Shown one piece after another: positions 16,568 through 25,154 of a stretch of DNA of 50,219 nucleotides (position 1 is the first letter of the stretch; the number at the start of each line of letters is the position of its first letter). The notes below the pieces were generated by a model. It was not told where the DNA came from and ran no database searches. It saw nothing but the letters and a program-made list of their open reading frames with translations. A program made the translations under genes and the position numbers. This DNA comes from Bradyrhizobium sp. (lineage in GTDB: Bacteria > Pseudomonadota > Alphaproteobacteria > Rhizobiales > Xanthobacteraceae), in the NCBI RefSeq assembly GCF_017881085.1, contig NZ_JADGRI010000003.1, positions 1 through 50,219 on the forward strand, given 5' to 3'.

Positions 16568-17635
16568 GTGTTCTCCCGCCTGTTTTGCTTTGGCCTCTGT
16601 CGTGCCAATGTTGCGGCAACGCTAGCACATCGAAATCGGAGTGCGGAACTGCAAACCCCGTCAGACCAGAAAACAGCCGACCCCTTAGGCCGCTTCCGCG
16701 ACCGTCTCAGCCTGCCGCTGATCGCGGCGCCGATGTTTTTGGTCTCGGGCGTCGACCTCGTGGTGGCGGCCTGCCGCAACGGCGTGATCGGATCGTTCCC
16801 GACGGTGAATTGCCGCAGCCCCGAACAGCTCGATGGCTGGCTCGGCGAGATCGAACAACGATTGCAGCGGCATTCGGAAAACAGTCAAAAGCCTGCCGCG
16901 CCGGTCTGCCCGAACCTGATCGTGCACCGCTCCAACGCGCGGCTCGATGCGGACCTGCAGGTCCTGCTGCGGCACAAACCCGAGATCGTCATCACCTCGG
17001 TCGGATCGCCGGCGCCGGTTCTCGCGCCGCTGCATGATGCAGGCGCGCTGGTGCTCGCCGACGTCGCCTCGATCCGCCATGCCGAGCGCGCGGTGGCGGC
17101 CGGCGCCGACGGTCTGGTGCTGCTGACGGCGGGGGCGGGCGGTCAGACCGGCTGGCTTAATCCCTTCGTATTCGTCCGCGCCGTGCGCGCGTTCTTCGAC
17201 GGGCCGATCGTGCTGGCGGGCGGGATCAGCGACGGCCACAGCCTGCGCGCGGCCGAGGCGCTCGGCTGCGATCTCGCCTACATGGGCACCAAATTCATCG
17301 CCACGGAAGAGAGCATGGCGGACCCACGCTACAAGGCGATGCTGGTCAAGAGCAGCGCCGACGATATCCTTTTGACCACCGCCTTCACCGGCCTGCAGAC
17401 CAACATGCTGCGGCCATCGATCGCCGCCGCCGGCCTCGACCCCGACAACCTGCCGCCTCGCGGCGCGATCGATATCGCAGAGGATATCGACGTCGGCGCG
17501 CGCGAGAGACGCCCGGCGCGCTGGCGCGACATCTGGAGCGCGGGGCATTCGACCTCAGGCGTCACCGCGGTGCTGCCGGTCGAGGAACTGGTCGCGCGCA
17601 CCATCGCCGAATACCGCGCCGCAAAAGCCCGATAG
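16568..17635 (+). CDS. Second nitronate monooxygenase family protein (start uncertain)
   Basis: Up to 355 residues, a paralogue of the protein at 4.6-5.5 kb: LSLPLIAAPMFLVSG, GVIGSFPTVNCRSP, ADGLVLLTAGAGGQTG, VLAGGISDGHSLRAAEALG and LAYMGTKFIATEES. The barrel begins near residue 46. The only standard start codon before that is GTG 16568, which abuts the start of the leftward acyl-CoA synthetase (16566), leaving no room for a promoter between them; the first 40 residues are therefore doubtful. A nonstandard start such as CTG is possible. Substrate unknown. Confidence 0.8.
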   Translation: MFSRLFCFGLCRANVAATLAHRNRSAELQTPSDQKTADPLGRFRDRLSLPLIAAPMFLVSGVDLVVAACRNGVIGSFPTVNCRSPEQLDGWLGEIEQRLQRHSENSQKPAAPVCPNLIVHRSNARLDADLQVLLRHKPEIVITSVGSPAPVLAPLHDAGALVLADVASIRHAERAVAAGADGLVLLTAGAGGQTGWLNPFVFVRAVRAFFDGPIVLAGGISDGHSLRAAEALGCDLAYMGTKFIATEESMADPRYKAMLVKSSADDILLTTAFTGLQTNMLRPSIAAAGLDPDNLPPRGAIDIAEDIDVGARERRPARWRDIWSAGHSTSGVTAVLPVEELVARTIAEYRAAKAR

Positions 17636-17730
17636 CATAGCTGCCTTCCGACAAAGCGCTTTCAAGCGGCCGATCGCGCCGCTAGAACCGCGTCCAACCC
17701 CAGATTTTCCCGACCTTCGAAGGACAGACC

Positions 17731-19572
17731 ATGCCCGCCTACCGCTCCAGGACCACCACCCACGGCCGCAACATGGCGGGCGCCCGCGGCCTCTGGCGCG
17801 CCACCGGCATGAAGAACGAGGATTTCGGCAAGCCGATCATCGCCGTGGTCAACTCGTTTACCCAGTTCGTGCCTGGGCACGTCCATCTCAAGGACCTCGG
17901 CCAATTGGTCGCGCGCGAGATCGAGAAGGCCGGCGGCGTCGCCAAGGAGTTCAACACCATCGCGGTCGACGACGGCATCGCCATGGGGCACGACGGCATG
18001 CTCTACAGCCTGCCGTCGCGCGAAATCATCGCCGACAGTGTCGAGTATATGGTCAACGCCCATTGCGCCGACGCCATGGTGTGCATCTCCAACTGCGACA
18101 AGATCACGCCGGGCATGCTGATGGCGGCGTTGCGGATCAACATTCCGACCGTGTTCGTCTCGGGCGGGCCGATGGAGTCCGGCAAGGTCAACCTCAAGGG
18201 CAAGATCCGATCGGTCGATCTGATCGACGCCATGGTCGCGGCGGCCGACTCCACCGTCAGCGACGCCGATGTCGAGGTCATCGAACGCTCGGCCTGTCCG
18301 ACCTGCGGCTCCTGCTCGGGCATGTTCACCGCAAACTCCATGAACTGCCTGACCGAGGCGCTGGGCCTGGCGCTCCCGGGCAATGGCTCGGTGCTGGCGA
18401 CCCATGCCGATCGCAAGGGGCTGTTCGTCGAAGCCGGTCACCTGATCGTCGATCTGGCGCGCCGCTATTACGAACAGGACGACGAGACGGCGCTGCCGCG
18501 CACGATCGCAAGCTTCAAGGCGTTCGAGAACGCCATGACGCTGGATATCGCGATGGGCGGCTCGACCAACACGGTGCTGCATCTGTTGGCCGCCGCCTAT
18601 GAAGGCGAAATACCCTTCACCATGCAGGACATCGACCGGCTGTCCCGCCGGGTGCCGGTGCTTTGCAAGGTGGCGCCGTCGGTGCCGGACGTGCACCTTG
18701 AGGACGTTCACCGCGCCGGCGGCGTGATGGCCATTCTCGGCGAACTCGACCGCGCCGGTCTGATCAATCGCGGGCTGCCGATGGTGCACAGCACCTCGAT
18801 CGAGGACGCGCTGGACCGCTGGGATATCAAGCGCACCAGGAGCGAGAGTGTTCGCAAGTTCTTCATGGCGGCGCCGGGCAACGTGCCGACCCAGGTGGCT
18901 TTCAGCCAGGAACGCCGGTTCGCGGAGCTCGATACCGACCGCGCGACGGGCTGTGTCCGCGACCTCGAGCATGCCTATTCGAAGGACGGCGGCCTCGCCG
19001 TACTGTCGGGAAATCTCGCGGTGGACGGCTGCATCGTGAAGACCGCGGGTGTCGACGAGAGCATCCTGAAATTCGAGGGGCCGGCGCGGATTTTCGAAAG
19101 TCAGGACGCCGCGGTCGAAGGCATCCTCGGCGGCAGGATCAAGGCCGGCGATGTCGTCGTGGTCCGCTACGAGGGACCGCGCGGCGGTCCGGGCATGCAG
19201 GAGATGCTGTATCCAACCAGCTACCTCAAATCGAAGGGACTGGGAAAAGTGTGCGCCCTGATCACGGACGGCCGCTTCTCCGGCGGCTCCTCGGGGCTCT
19301 CGATCGGGCATATTTCACCGGAAGCGGCCGAAGGCGGCCTGATCGGGCTGGTCGAGGACGGCGACCGCATCCGGATCGACATTCCCGCCCGCTCCATCAG
19401 CCTGCTGGTCGACGACGCGATCCTGGCGCAACGCCGGGAAGCCATGCTGGGCCGCAAGACGGAAGCCTGGAAGCCCGCGAAACGAAGCCGCAAGGTGTCG
19501 ATGGCGCTCAAGGCCTATGCGGCGCTGACCACCAGTGCCGCGCGCGGTGCGGTCCGCGTCGTCCGGGACTAG
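17731..19572 (+). CDS. ilvD: Dihydroxy-acid dehydratase IlvD
   Basis: A 613-residue iron-sulfur dehydratase of valine, isoleucine and leucine/pantothenate synthesis, converting 2,3-dihydroxy-3-methyl acids to 2-oxo acids. Cluster ligands are visible in [12 protein letters not shown] and [17 protein letters not shown]. Further conserved blocks: [28 protein letters not shown], and [21 protein letters not shown]. The length is normal for the long (E. coli-like) type. ATG 17731 is preceded by GAAGGACAG. It stands as a single gene downstream of the nitronate monooxygenase-like gene. Confidence 0.97.
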   Translation: MPAYRSRTTTHGRNMAGARGLWRATGMKNEDFGKPIIAVVNSFTQFVPGHVHLKDLGQLVAREIEKAGGVAKEFNTIAVDDGIAMGHDGMLYSLPSREIIADSVEYMVNAHCADAMVCISNCDKITPGMLMAALRINIPTVFVSGGPMESGKVNLKGKIRSVDLIDAMVAAADSTVSDADVEVIERSACPTCGSCSGMFTANSMNCLTEALGLALPGNGSVLATHADRKGLFVEAGHLIVDLARRYYEQDDETALPRTIASFKAFENAMTLDIAMGGSTNTVLHLLAAAYEGEIPFTMQDIDRLSRRVPVLCKVAPSVPDVHLEDVHRAGGVMAILGELDRAGLINRGLPMVHSTSIEDALDRWDIKRTRSESVRKFFMAAPGNVPTQVAFSQERRFAELDTDRATGCVRDLEHAYSKDGGLAVLSGNLAVDGCIVKTAGVDESILKFEGPARIFESQDAAVEGILGGRIKAGDVVVVRYEGPRGGPGMQEMLYPTSYLKSKGLGKVCALITDGRFSGGSSGLSIGHISPEAAEGGLIGLVEDGDRIRIDIPARSISLLVDDAILAQRREAMLGRKTEAWKPAKRSRKVSMALKAYAALTTSAARGAVRVVRD

Positions 19573-19632
19573 CCGATACCTTCGGCCCAAATGGCACCCT
19601 CGGCCCCGCGCCGGTGGTTGTACGGATGGTCT

Positions 19633-19651
19633 TTAAGACGCCATTAACCAT
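19633..19651 (+). promoter_or_regulatory. CtrA-like box upstream of the 81-residue gene
   Basis: TTAAGACGCCATTAACCAT at 19633-19651 fits the full CtrA consensus TTAA-N7-TTAACC with the extra AT of the extended half site. It lies 83 bases before the ATG at 19735 in the ilvD to small-gene interval. Confidence 0.55.
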
Positions 19652-19734
19652 CTCCCTTCAAGAATCGGGTCCAGGGCCGGCCGTCGCTCAAGGCGGCTGG
19701 CCGGTCTGCAGACCGCCCTTCGAGGGTATGCGAC

Positions 19735-19980
19735 ATGGACTCTGAGACGCTATTTGCGAAAATCCCTGCCACGATCGACGAGATCAGGGCCCGGGTCGCC
19801 TATGCGCTGGAGCGGCATCCGCTGTGCCGCAACGTCGAATTCGACATCGTCAGCATGCCCCGCACCAGCAAGAGCAACTGGACCATCAGCCTACGCTCGG
19901 TCGCGCCGGATGCGCTGTGGGAGGCCTCCGATATCGTCGCCGACATCCAGGAGGCGTACGACCTGTTGATCGCGGCCTGA
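19735..19980 (+). CDS. Small conserved protein of unknown function
   Basis: An 81-residue soluble protein, no signal peptide and no membrane segment. The sequence alternates an amphipathic amino helix (TIDEIRARVAYALERHP), a beta-like middle (VEFDIVSMP, WTISLRSV) and a carboxyl helix (ASDIVADIQEAYDLLIAA). This alpha-beta-alpha pattern suggests a compact single domain. I do not recognise the family. A full CtrA-like box 83 bases upstream suggests cell-cycle control, which is the best clue to its role. The ATG at 19735 follows the bases CGACATGG with a weak ribosome site. Confidence 0.65.
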   Translation: MDSETLFAKIPATIDEIRARVAYALERHPLCRNVEFDIVSMPRTSKSNWTISLRSVAPDALWEASDIVADIQEAYDLLIAA

Positions 19981-20029
19981 TTTTTCCCCGCCTAAAGCGT
20001 TGACTTGTCACATTGTTTTTCCTGGCCGT

Positions 20030-20046
20030 GGTTAGGCCTTAATTAA
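20030..20046 (-). promoter_or_regulatory. Possible near-consensus CtrA-like box
   Basis: Read on the minus strand this is TTAA-N7-CTAACC, one base from TTAA-N7-TTAACC. It lies in the interval before the exported protein at 20100. The mismatch and orientation make this a weak candidate. Confidence 0.25.
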
Positions 20047-20099
20047 TGCCCGATTGTCGGTAAAGTGATCAGGGTCGAAGGCCCGGAACGGAGAGTTGC

Positions 20100-20768
20100 T
20101 TGACGAAAGCCATGACCATCATCGCGCTGGCCTGTCTCATCGTCGTTGGCGCGGCCGCCACCAGCATTCTTGGCCGCGACAGCGTGCCGTCGGCCCGGGC
20201 GGATATGGCTGCCTCCATCGTCATAAGTCCGGTCGCCAATCGGGAAAGCAAGCAGGACAAGCTCGCGGTGACGCGATTGGCGCTCGCCTCGTTCGATCCG
20301 CCGCAGACCGCAAGCCTGAGCGAGCCCTTGCGGCAGGCCTATGCATCCGCAGTACCCGCCGACATCGAGATGCCGAAGTTCGCGGCCCCGACGGCCGAGC
20401 CGTCGGTGCAGGTCGTGCCGCCGAAGCCGAAGGCCGCCGCCAAGCCGGCGCCGCAGAAGTCTTACACGCTGCTCAGCGATGAGCAGATCGCCGGCATCAA
20501 GGAACGCTTGAGGCTCTCCTCCGACCAGGAATATTACTGGCCGGCGGTGGAAACCGCGCTGCGCGCCGTGGCCCGGAAGATCCACGCCAGCCGCCGTGGC
20601 GATGCGCACACGACCGGCGTGCCGCCGATCGATCCCGACGCCGCTGAGGTTCAGCAGCTGAAATCCGCCGCGATGCCGCTTCTGTTCCAGCTCCGCGAAG
20701 ACCAGAAGCAGGAAGTGCGTTCGCTCGCGCGCTTGATCGGCCTGGAAAGGGTCGCCGCGCAGATTTGA
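20100..20768 (+). CDS. Exported protein of unknown function with conserved C-terminal REDQK motif
   Basis: A 222-residue protein. A hydrophobic stretch at residues 5-24 is a signal peptide or anchor. A Pro/Ala/Lys-rich linker follows, then a helical region (LLSDEQIAGIKERLRLSSDQEYYWPAVETALRAVARK) described here in outline, about residues 122-160, which resembles the LTxxQ/Spy-like periplasmic helical proteins. The last 30 residues carry LLFQLREDQKQEVRSLAR, shared with the small gene at 23977-24213. TTG 20100 has GGAGAG before it; ATG 20112 is the alternative. The family is common in Bradyrhizobium and has no known function to me. Confidence 0.75.
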   Translation: MTKAMTIIALACLIVVGAAATSILGRDSVPSARADMAASIVISPVANRESKQDKLAVTRLALASFDPPQTASLSEPLRQAYASAVPADIEMPKFAAPTAEPSVQVVPPKPKAAAKPAPQKSYTLLSDEQIAGIKERLRLSSDQEYYWPAVETALRAVARKIHASRRGDAHTTGVPPIDPDAAEVQQLKSAAMPLLFQLREDQKQEVRSLARLIGLERVAAQI

Positions 20769-20921
20769 GGCGGCTTCGCAATCGAAAAAGTCGCCGCCGA
20801 TGGCTTGAAGCAAGAGGCGGCTCGATCAGCCAGAAGCCGGACGATGCCACGGCCTACTACAAACCACGGCAATTCCCGTCTCGAAACCGGCGTTTCGGCG
20901 CATACGCTGAAATAATCGCGC

Positions 20922-21551
20922 CTACGTGCTCTGACGCTGTGCGAGGACGACGACAGTCGTGCCTGGCTTCACCCGGTCAAAGAGATCGATGACATCCTCG
21001 TTGGTCATGCGGATGCAACCGGATGATATGGCTTGGCCGATATATTCCGGCTGGTTGGTGCCGTGGATGCGGTACAGGGTGTCCTTGTTGCCCTCGTAAA
21101 GGTAGAGCGCTCGCGCACCCAGCGGATTAGCCGGGCCTCCGGGAACGCGTGCCGGGTAGGGGCCGAGCCGCGCCTGAATCTCCGGCGTCGGGATCCAATC
21201 AGGCCATTCAGCCATGCGACCGACCTTGGCGACACCGGAGAACGCCATCGCTTCCTCCCCCACCGCCACGCCGTAGCGGATAGCCTTGCCTCCCGGCAGG
21301 ACGTAGTAGAGATAACGCGCGTCGGTATCGACCAGGATCGTGCCCGGCGCCTCCTTGCGCGAATAGTCGACGAAATGCCGGCGGAAGGACTCTGGTATGG
21401 TCGCCTGCGCATAAGGCGCGTGCGACAGCAAGAGCCGGTCCCTTGGGGTTAGACTGGCATCCGACGACGGTGCGAGCGTCGCCTGCATGCAACCGCCCAG
21501 CATGAAGCCGAGCAGCGCGACGAGCAAGAACGGGAGCCCGTATCTCGGCAC
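20922..21551 (-). CDS. L,D-transpeptidase (YkuD family) lipoprotein
   Basis: A 209-residue protein with a lipoprotein signal: LLGFMLGGC, giving lipidated Cys21. The YkuD domain (about residues 80-205) has the catalytic pair His163 (RIHGTN) and Cys179 (SSGCIRM). These enzymes form 3-3 peptidoglycan cross-links or attach proteins to peptidoglycan, and act in the periplasm. The segment LDVDTDARYLYYVL-like start of the domain is intact and the glycine after HG is kept. It is a single gene; the REP-like element lies upstream. The exact reaction is not distinguishable from the sequence. Confidence 0.92.
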   Translation of the reverse strand: MPRYGLPFLLVALLGFMLGGCMQATLAPSSDASLTPRDRLLLSHAPYAQATIPESFRRHFVDYSRKEAPGTILVDTDARYLYYVLPGGKAIRYGVAVGEEAMAFSGVAKVGRMAEWPDWIPTPEIQARLGPYPARVPGGPANPLGARALYLYEGNKDTLYRIHGTNQPEYIGQAISSGCIRMTNEDVIDLFDRVKPGTTVVVLAQRQST

Positions 21552-21737
21552 CGCCAGCCCTCCAAAGCGTTACGTCGCTTCATTTGCTTCTCGAAAAGTG
21601 CAGAAATCAAGGCATCGCGAGGCAACCCGCTAAAGGTCGGCCGCCCGTCTACGCCGCAGTGCCGATCGGTCCGAAGAAACGGCGTGCACTCGCAGGTGGG
21701 CACATCACGCCGCGAGGCCCCGCGCGTTCGTCTTGGC

Positions 21738-21856
21738 GTCATGGCGAGGAGCGTAGCGACGAGGCAATCCAGCTTTCATTCCTGATGTACGATGGATTGC
21801 TTCGCCTGGCCTGTCCTCGGGCGCGCATTGGCGCGACCCGTTGGCTCGCAATGACG
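21738..21856. repeat. REP/BIME-like palindromic repeat, copy 2
   Basis: Begins GTCATGGCGAGGAGCG, with ACGAGGCAATCC and later GGATTGCTTCGCC, and ends GGCTCGCAATGACGG. It is related to copy 1 at 14913-14995 but has a longer central part. The whole 21552-21923 gap holds only this repeat and no convincing gene. Confidence 0.7.
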
Positions 21857-21923
21857 GTTTGAGAACCGCTTGCGTCCTTGCTGTTCAGTCGGCCTGCCGG
21901 GCCGAAGCTTCAGCGAAGGCGGA

Positions 21924-22008
21924 TGGTGCCCCTGGCCGGAATCGAACCAGCACTCCTTGCGGAACTCGATTTTGAGTCGAGCGCGTCTACCAATTCCGCC
22001 ACAGGGGC
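21924..22008 (-). tRNA. tRNA-Leu (anticodon CAA)
   Basis: Read leftward from 22008. The 5-prime end GCCCCTG pairs with CAGGGGC near the 3-prime end, and a long variable arm marks it as a class II tRNA. The anticodon loop is CTCAAAA, so the anticodon is CAA (reads UUG). The T loop GTTCGATTCC is standard and CCA is encoded. A 41-base part is duplicated at 32155-32195. Confidence 0.95.
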
Positions 22009-22291
22009 TTTCGCATATCGGCCGGAAAGCCGGAGGTCGCGAAACCGGCGGAATATAGCGGTCGGGGAGGGCCGGTCAACCCGCAGCGATCCGGGATATC
22101 CCGAAGACATAAGGTGCCGCTGATCTGGATCGGCTTCGCCCGGCCGCGCGCGTGACAGCAGGGGCGGATGCGCGGTCCGGTGCCGAGCCGTTTCACTGTG
22201 TCATCGCGCTGACAAAACACCGTCCTGTGATCGCGCCTGCCTCGACAGGGCCGGACGCGCAGGTTAGGACGCCTTCGCACAGGAGATCGCC
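22009..22291. other. 283-bp interval between tRNA-Leu and dsbB
   Basis: Contains the tRNA promoter region and the dsbB leader with AGGAG at 22281-22285. No further gene or strong repeat is seen. Confidence 0.4.
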
Positions 22292-22834
22292 GTGACCTCA
22301 GATATCGTTGCAAACCCCTCGCATGCGCGCGGCGACGCCAGCCCGGCGCTGACGGCGGCGCTCGCGATCACGGTGATCGCGGCCGCGACCCTGGCGGGGG
22401 CGTGGTTCATTCAGCTGGTGCTGGGCATCCAGCCGTGTGAACTCTGCCTCGCTCAGCGCTACGCCTATTATCTGGTGGTGCCGCTTGCCGCACTGATCGC
22501 GATCGCCGCGGCAAAGGATGCGCCGCGTGGCGCGCTGGTGGCGGGCCTTGCCGTCGTCGCGCTCGCAACGCTCGGCAATTCCGGGCTCGCCGCCTATCAC
22601 TCCGGCGTGGAATGGGGATTCTGGCCGGGGCCGACCGCCTGCACCGGCCCGGTCGGGAATCTCGGTAACGCCGGCGATCTGCTGTCGCGGCTCGACACCG
22701 TCAAGGTGGTCCGCTGCGACGAAGTGCAGTGGAAGTTTCTCGGCCTGTCGCTGGCCGGCTACGACGTGCTGATCTCGCTTCTGATGGCCGCGATCGCGGC
22801 CCGGGGCGTCGTCAGGTCCGCCAAGAGAAGCTAA
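22292..22834 (+). CDS. dsbB: Disulfide bond formation protein B (DsbB)
   Basis: A 180-residue inner-membrane protein that reoxidises DsbA and passes electrons to quinone. The first catalytic pair is in QPCELCLAQRYAYYL (residues about 48-62), with the arginine next to it that contacts quinone. The second pair is spread between PTACTGPVGN and VVRCDEVQW. Four transmembrane helices are visible. GTG 22292 has AGGAG at 22281-22285. A DsbA-like protein is encoded 14 kb away at 36.3 kb, so the pair need not be partners. It is a single gene. Confidence 0.93.
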   Translation: MTSDIVANPSHARGDASPALTAALAITVIAAATLAGAWFIQLVLGIQPCELCLAQRYAYYLVVPLAALIAIAAAKDAPRGALVAGLAVVALATLGNSGLAAYHSGVEWGFWPGPTACTGPVGNLGNAGDLLSRLDTVKVVRCDEVQWKFLGLSLAGYDVLISLLMAAIAARGVVRSAKRS

Positions 22835-22856
22835 TCGTCGAACCTAATCGCCGGAT

Positions 22857-23942
22857 CTAATCGTCGACATCTTCCTGCGGCCGTCCGAACAGATGGACGA
22901 TGCCGGGCGTCGCGATGGTGACAAAGACAAAACGCGACAGATGATGCGCGCCGACGAAGATCGGGTCGATGTGCAGTGTCAGGGCCAGCGCCAGCATGGC
23001 GTCCATGGCGCCCGGCGCGAAGGCGACGATGACGTCGGCGAACCGCACATGGGTGGTCAGCGCGATCAACGCGACGAAAACCGCCGAAATCGCGATGGCG
23101 ATGGCGAACGACCCCAGCGCCGCATTGATATGGCTGAACAGGGTCTTCGGCTTCATCCGCGCAAAGCGCGAACCGATCAGCGCGCCGATGCCGATCAGCG
23201 CGATCGCCCGCAGCCAAGGCGGCAGGGTGCCCTCGATCACGCCGGTGCCATGCAGCACGCTAGAGCCGATCATCGCGCCGAACATCCAGCTTGCCGGAAA
23301 CTTGATCAGTCGCAGCAACAGCGCGACCGCGACCGAGGCCGCGATCAGCTCGGCGAGCTCGATCGGCGAGGCGATCGCCGTCACGGCCGCGGGCGGGGAT
23401 GACGGCGCGATCCCGGTCAGCGCCAGCAACATCGGCAGCGCCGCGGTGAGGATGATCACGCGCATCGTCTGCACCACCGCGATCCCCGACACGTCGGCAC
23501 CGCGCTCGATGGCGAGCATCGTGATCTGTGACAGGGCGCCGGGGCTTCCGGCCAGGAATGCCGAGGTGCGGTCCCAGCCATGGACGCGCTGCAGATAGAG
23601 GCTCGAGCCGAAGGTCGAGCAGAAGGTGGCCAGCGCCAGCAGCCCGATGGTCAGGGGATAGGCGCCCATGTGTTGCAGGAGTTGCCGCGACACCAGCGAG
23701 CCCAGCGAAATCCCGAGCAGCACCAGCACGGTCTGGGTCAGGTGCGCCGGCACCACCAGCGGCCTGCCTGCGATCGCCGCGATGCCGACCGCGATCATGG
23801 CGCCTGAAATCAGCCCGCCCGGAAGATGCGCCAGCAGAAACAGCGCGCCTCCAGCGGTGCCGATCACGAGCGTTTCGAGCACATTGAGGATTTTGGCGCG
23901 GGTGGGGATGGCAAAGGCCATCGATGCGGGGATCAGGCTCAC
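22857..23942 (-). CDS. AbrB-family membrane protein (AbrB duplication)
   Basis: A 361-residue, very hydrophobic protein with about ten transmembrane helices arranged as two similar halves, the AbrB duplication pattern. Blocks: LPGGLISGAMIAVGIAAIAG in the first half, FLAGSPGALSQITMLA in the middle, and FAPGAMDAMLALALTLHIDP in the second. Family members are called AbrB ammonia-monooxygenase regulators in databases, but the function is unknown; they are probably transporters. The start could be the ATG at 23942 or M8 at 23921. It is convergent with dsbB and divergent from the small gene at 23977. Confidence 0.88.
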   Translation of the reverse strand: MSLIPASMAFAIPTRAKILNVLETLVIGTAGGALFLLAHLPGGLISGAMIAVGIAAIAGRPLVVPAHLTQTVLVLLGISLGSLVSRQLLQHMGAYPLTIGLLALATFCSTFGSSLYLQRVHGWDRTSAFLAGSPGALSQITMLAIERGADVSGIAVVQTMRVIILTAALPMLLALTGIAPSSPPAAVTAIASPIELAELIAASVAVALLLRLIKFPASWMFGAMIGSSVLHGTGVIEGTLPPWLRAIALIGIGALIGSRFARMKPKTLFSHINAALGSFAIAIAISAVFVALIALTTHVRFADVIVAFAPGAMDAMLALALTLHIDPIFVGAHHLSRFVFVTIATPGIVHLFGRPQEDVDD

Positions 23943-23976
23943 GCCGCCTTATGACAAATTCGTGCACGAGGGACAA

Positions 23977-24213
23977 ATGCGCCAGCGCGATGCAGCAATG
24001 CGCGGGTTCGGGCCGGCCGTCGTCATCATGGCGATGGCGGCTTTTGAACCGCCGCCAGCCCAGGTACAGGCCGCCTTGCCCCGGGCTCAAATTAACGAGC
24101 CTGTGCTGATCGAGCCGCTGCCGCTCTTGTTTCAGTTGCGCGAAGACCAGAAGCGCGAAGTGCGTTCGCTCGCGCGCATCATAGGCGTCGAAAAAGTCGC
24201 CCCGATGATCTGA
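23977..24213 (+). CDS. Short paralogue of the 20100 gene's C-terminus
   Basis: A 78-residue protein. GAGGGA stands about 4 bases before the ATG. Residues 10-25 are hydrophobic (AVVIMAMAAFEPP). The carboxyl 30 residues (LLFQLREDQKREVRSLAR, then IGVEKVAPMI) closely match the end of the protein encoded at 20100-20768. It lacks the helical region of that protein, so it is a shortened paralogue or the product of a duplication. Function unknown. It is divergent from the AbrB-type gene (starts 23942 or 23921). Confidence 0.55.
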   Translation: MRQRDAAMRGFGPAVVIMAMAAFEPPPAQVQAALPRAQINEPVLIEPLPLLFQLREDQKREVRSLARIIGVEKVAPMI

Positions 24214-24226
24214 TCGGCGCAAGTAC

Positions 24227-25147
24227 TTATGCCGAATACCGGCCAGTCTCGCGCGCCCAGTCCAGATGGCCGCGAATCCAGCACTTCAGCATCCGCACAT
24301 ACGAGCGGACGTCCGCATCGGTCAGGTCGAGGGACGGAAGCTGCGCGACATCTCCCAGGAAGTCGCGGACCTCATTGTCATGGAGCGCCACCGCCTGTTG
24401 GACCGCTTCCGAAACCGTCAGCCCGCGTTCGTTCATCAGGACCATCACCAGATTGTGGATTTCTCCGTGTAGGACCTCCTTTTCGTAAGTGAACAGGTCA
24501 TTGGCCCAGCCCACGATGTTGCTGGCGCGGGTGGCCAATCGCCGTAGAACCGGGTGCGTACGGGTATCGTTGGACAGGCTGAACCCATCCAGCAGTTCCG
24601 CCAGGGCAAACATTACCTTGAGGCCGACGGTGACCTCGCGGAGCCGCAAATACGAGGCAACGTCCGGAATACGGTCGCGCTCGCGGTTCCGAGCTTCGAT
24701 CGCGAAACCTTCGAACAGCTCCTCCAGCTGGTCGACGAAGCGCGTGACATGGCTGGACGGCGCGAGCGCCAATAGGCGTTGCCGGAGATCCAGCATTGCC
24801 GATCCGAACGGTCCGTTGCGCGGACAATCCGTTCCGCTACGAAACAGGTTGAGCAATTCCAGCAGATCGCTCTCCACCTCGGTGGCGTATCGTTGCTTCT
24901 CGATATGGTCATCAAGGGTGCAAAACAGTACCAGCCAATCGGCCGCCCATTGCAGCCCGTGCGGCATCGCCGTCGGAAACGCGCGGGCCGCAAGCCAGCC
25001 TGTTCTGGCTTTTTCAGCCGACATTGCGCGCTGCTCGGTTTCCAGCAACCCCTGCGACCGCGCCCAACGGATGGAGTTTTCATGAGCCAATGATGCTCCC
25101 GGATGAACCTCCGGTTCGAAGGGACAGTAAAGCAATGGTATGGCCAT
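24227..25147 (-). CDS. Class I terpene synthase
   Basis: A 306-residue enzyme of the bacterial class I terpene synthase family, ionising a prenyl diphosphate and cyclising it. The first metal motif is D79-D80-H-I-E83; the second is N216-D-L-F-T220-Y-E-K-E224 (NSE triad). An Arg-Tyr pair at the end (R302, Y303) is the usual closing element. These are all intact, so it should be active. It starts 7 bases after the ispH paralogue on the same strand, so the two are probably co-transcribed. The product (mono- or sesquiterpene) cannot be told. Confidence 0.88.
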   Translation of the reverse strand: MAIPLLYCPFEPEVHPGASLAHENSIRWARSQGLLETEQRAMSAEKARTGWLAARAFPTAMPHGLQWAADWLVLFCTLDDHIEKQRYATEVESDLLELLNLFRSGTDCPRNGPFGSAMLDLRQRLLALAPSSHVTRFVDQLEELFEGFAIEARNRERDRIPDVASYLRLREVTVGLKVMFALAELLDGFSLSNDTRTHPVLRRLATRASNIVGWANDLFTYEKEVLHGEIHNLVMVLMNERGLTVSEAVQQAVALHDNEVRDFLGDVAQLPSLDLTDADVRSYVRMLKCWIRGHLDWARETGRYSA

Positions 25148-25154
25148 GGCATTC

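Noticed and set aside
17662..19311. Long leftward reading frame opposite ilvD
   Set aside because: Antisense to ilvD, His/Arg-rich and without a family.
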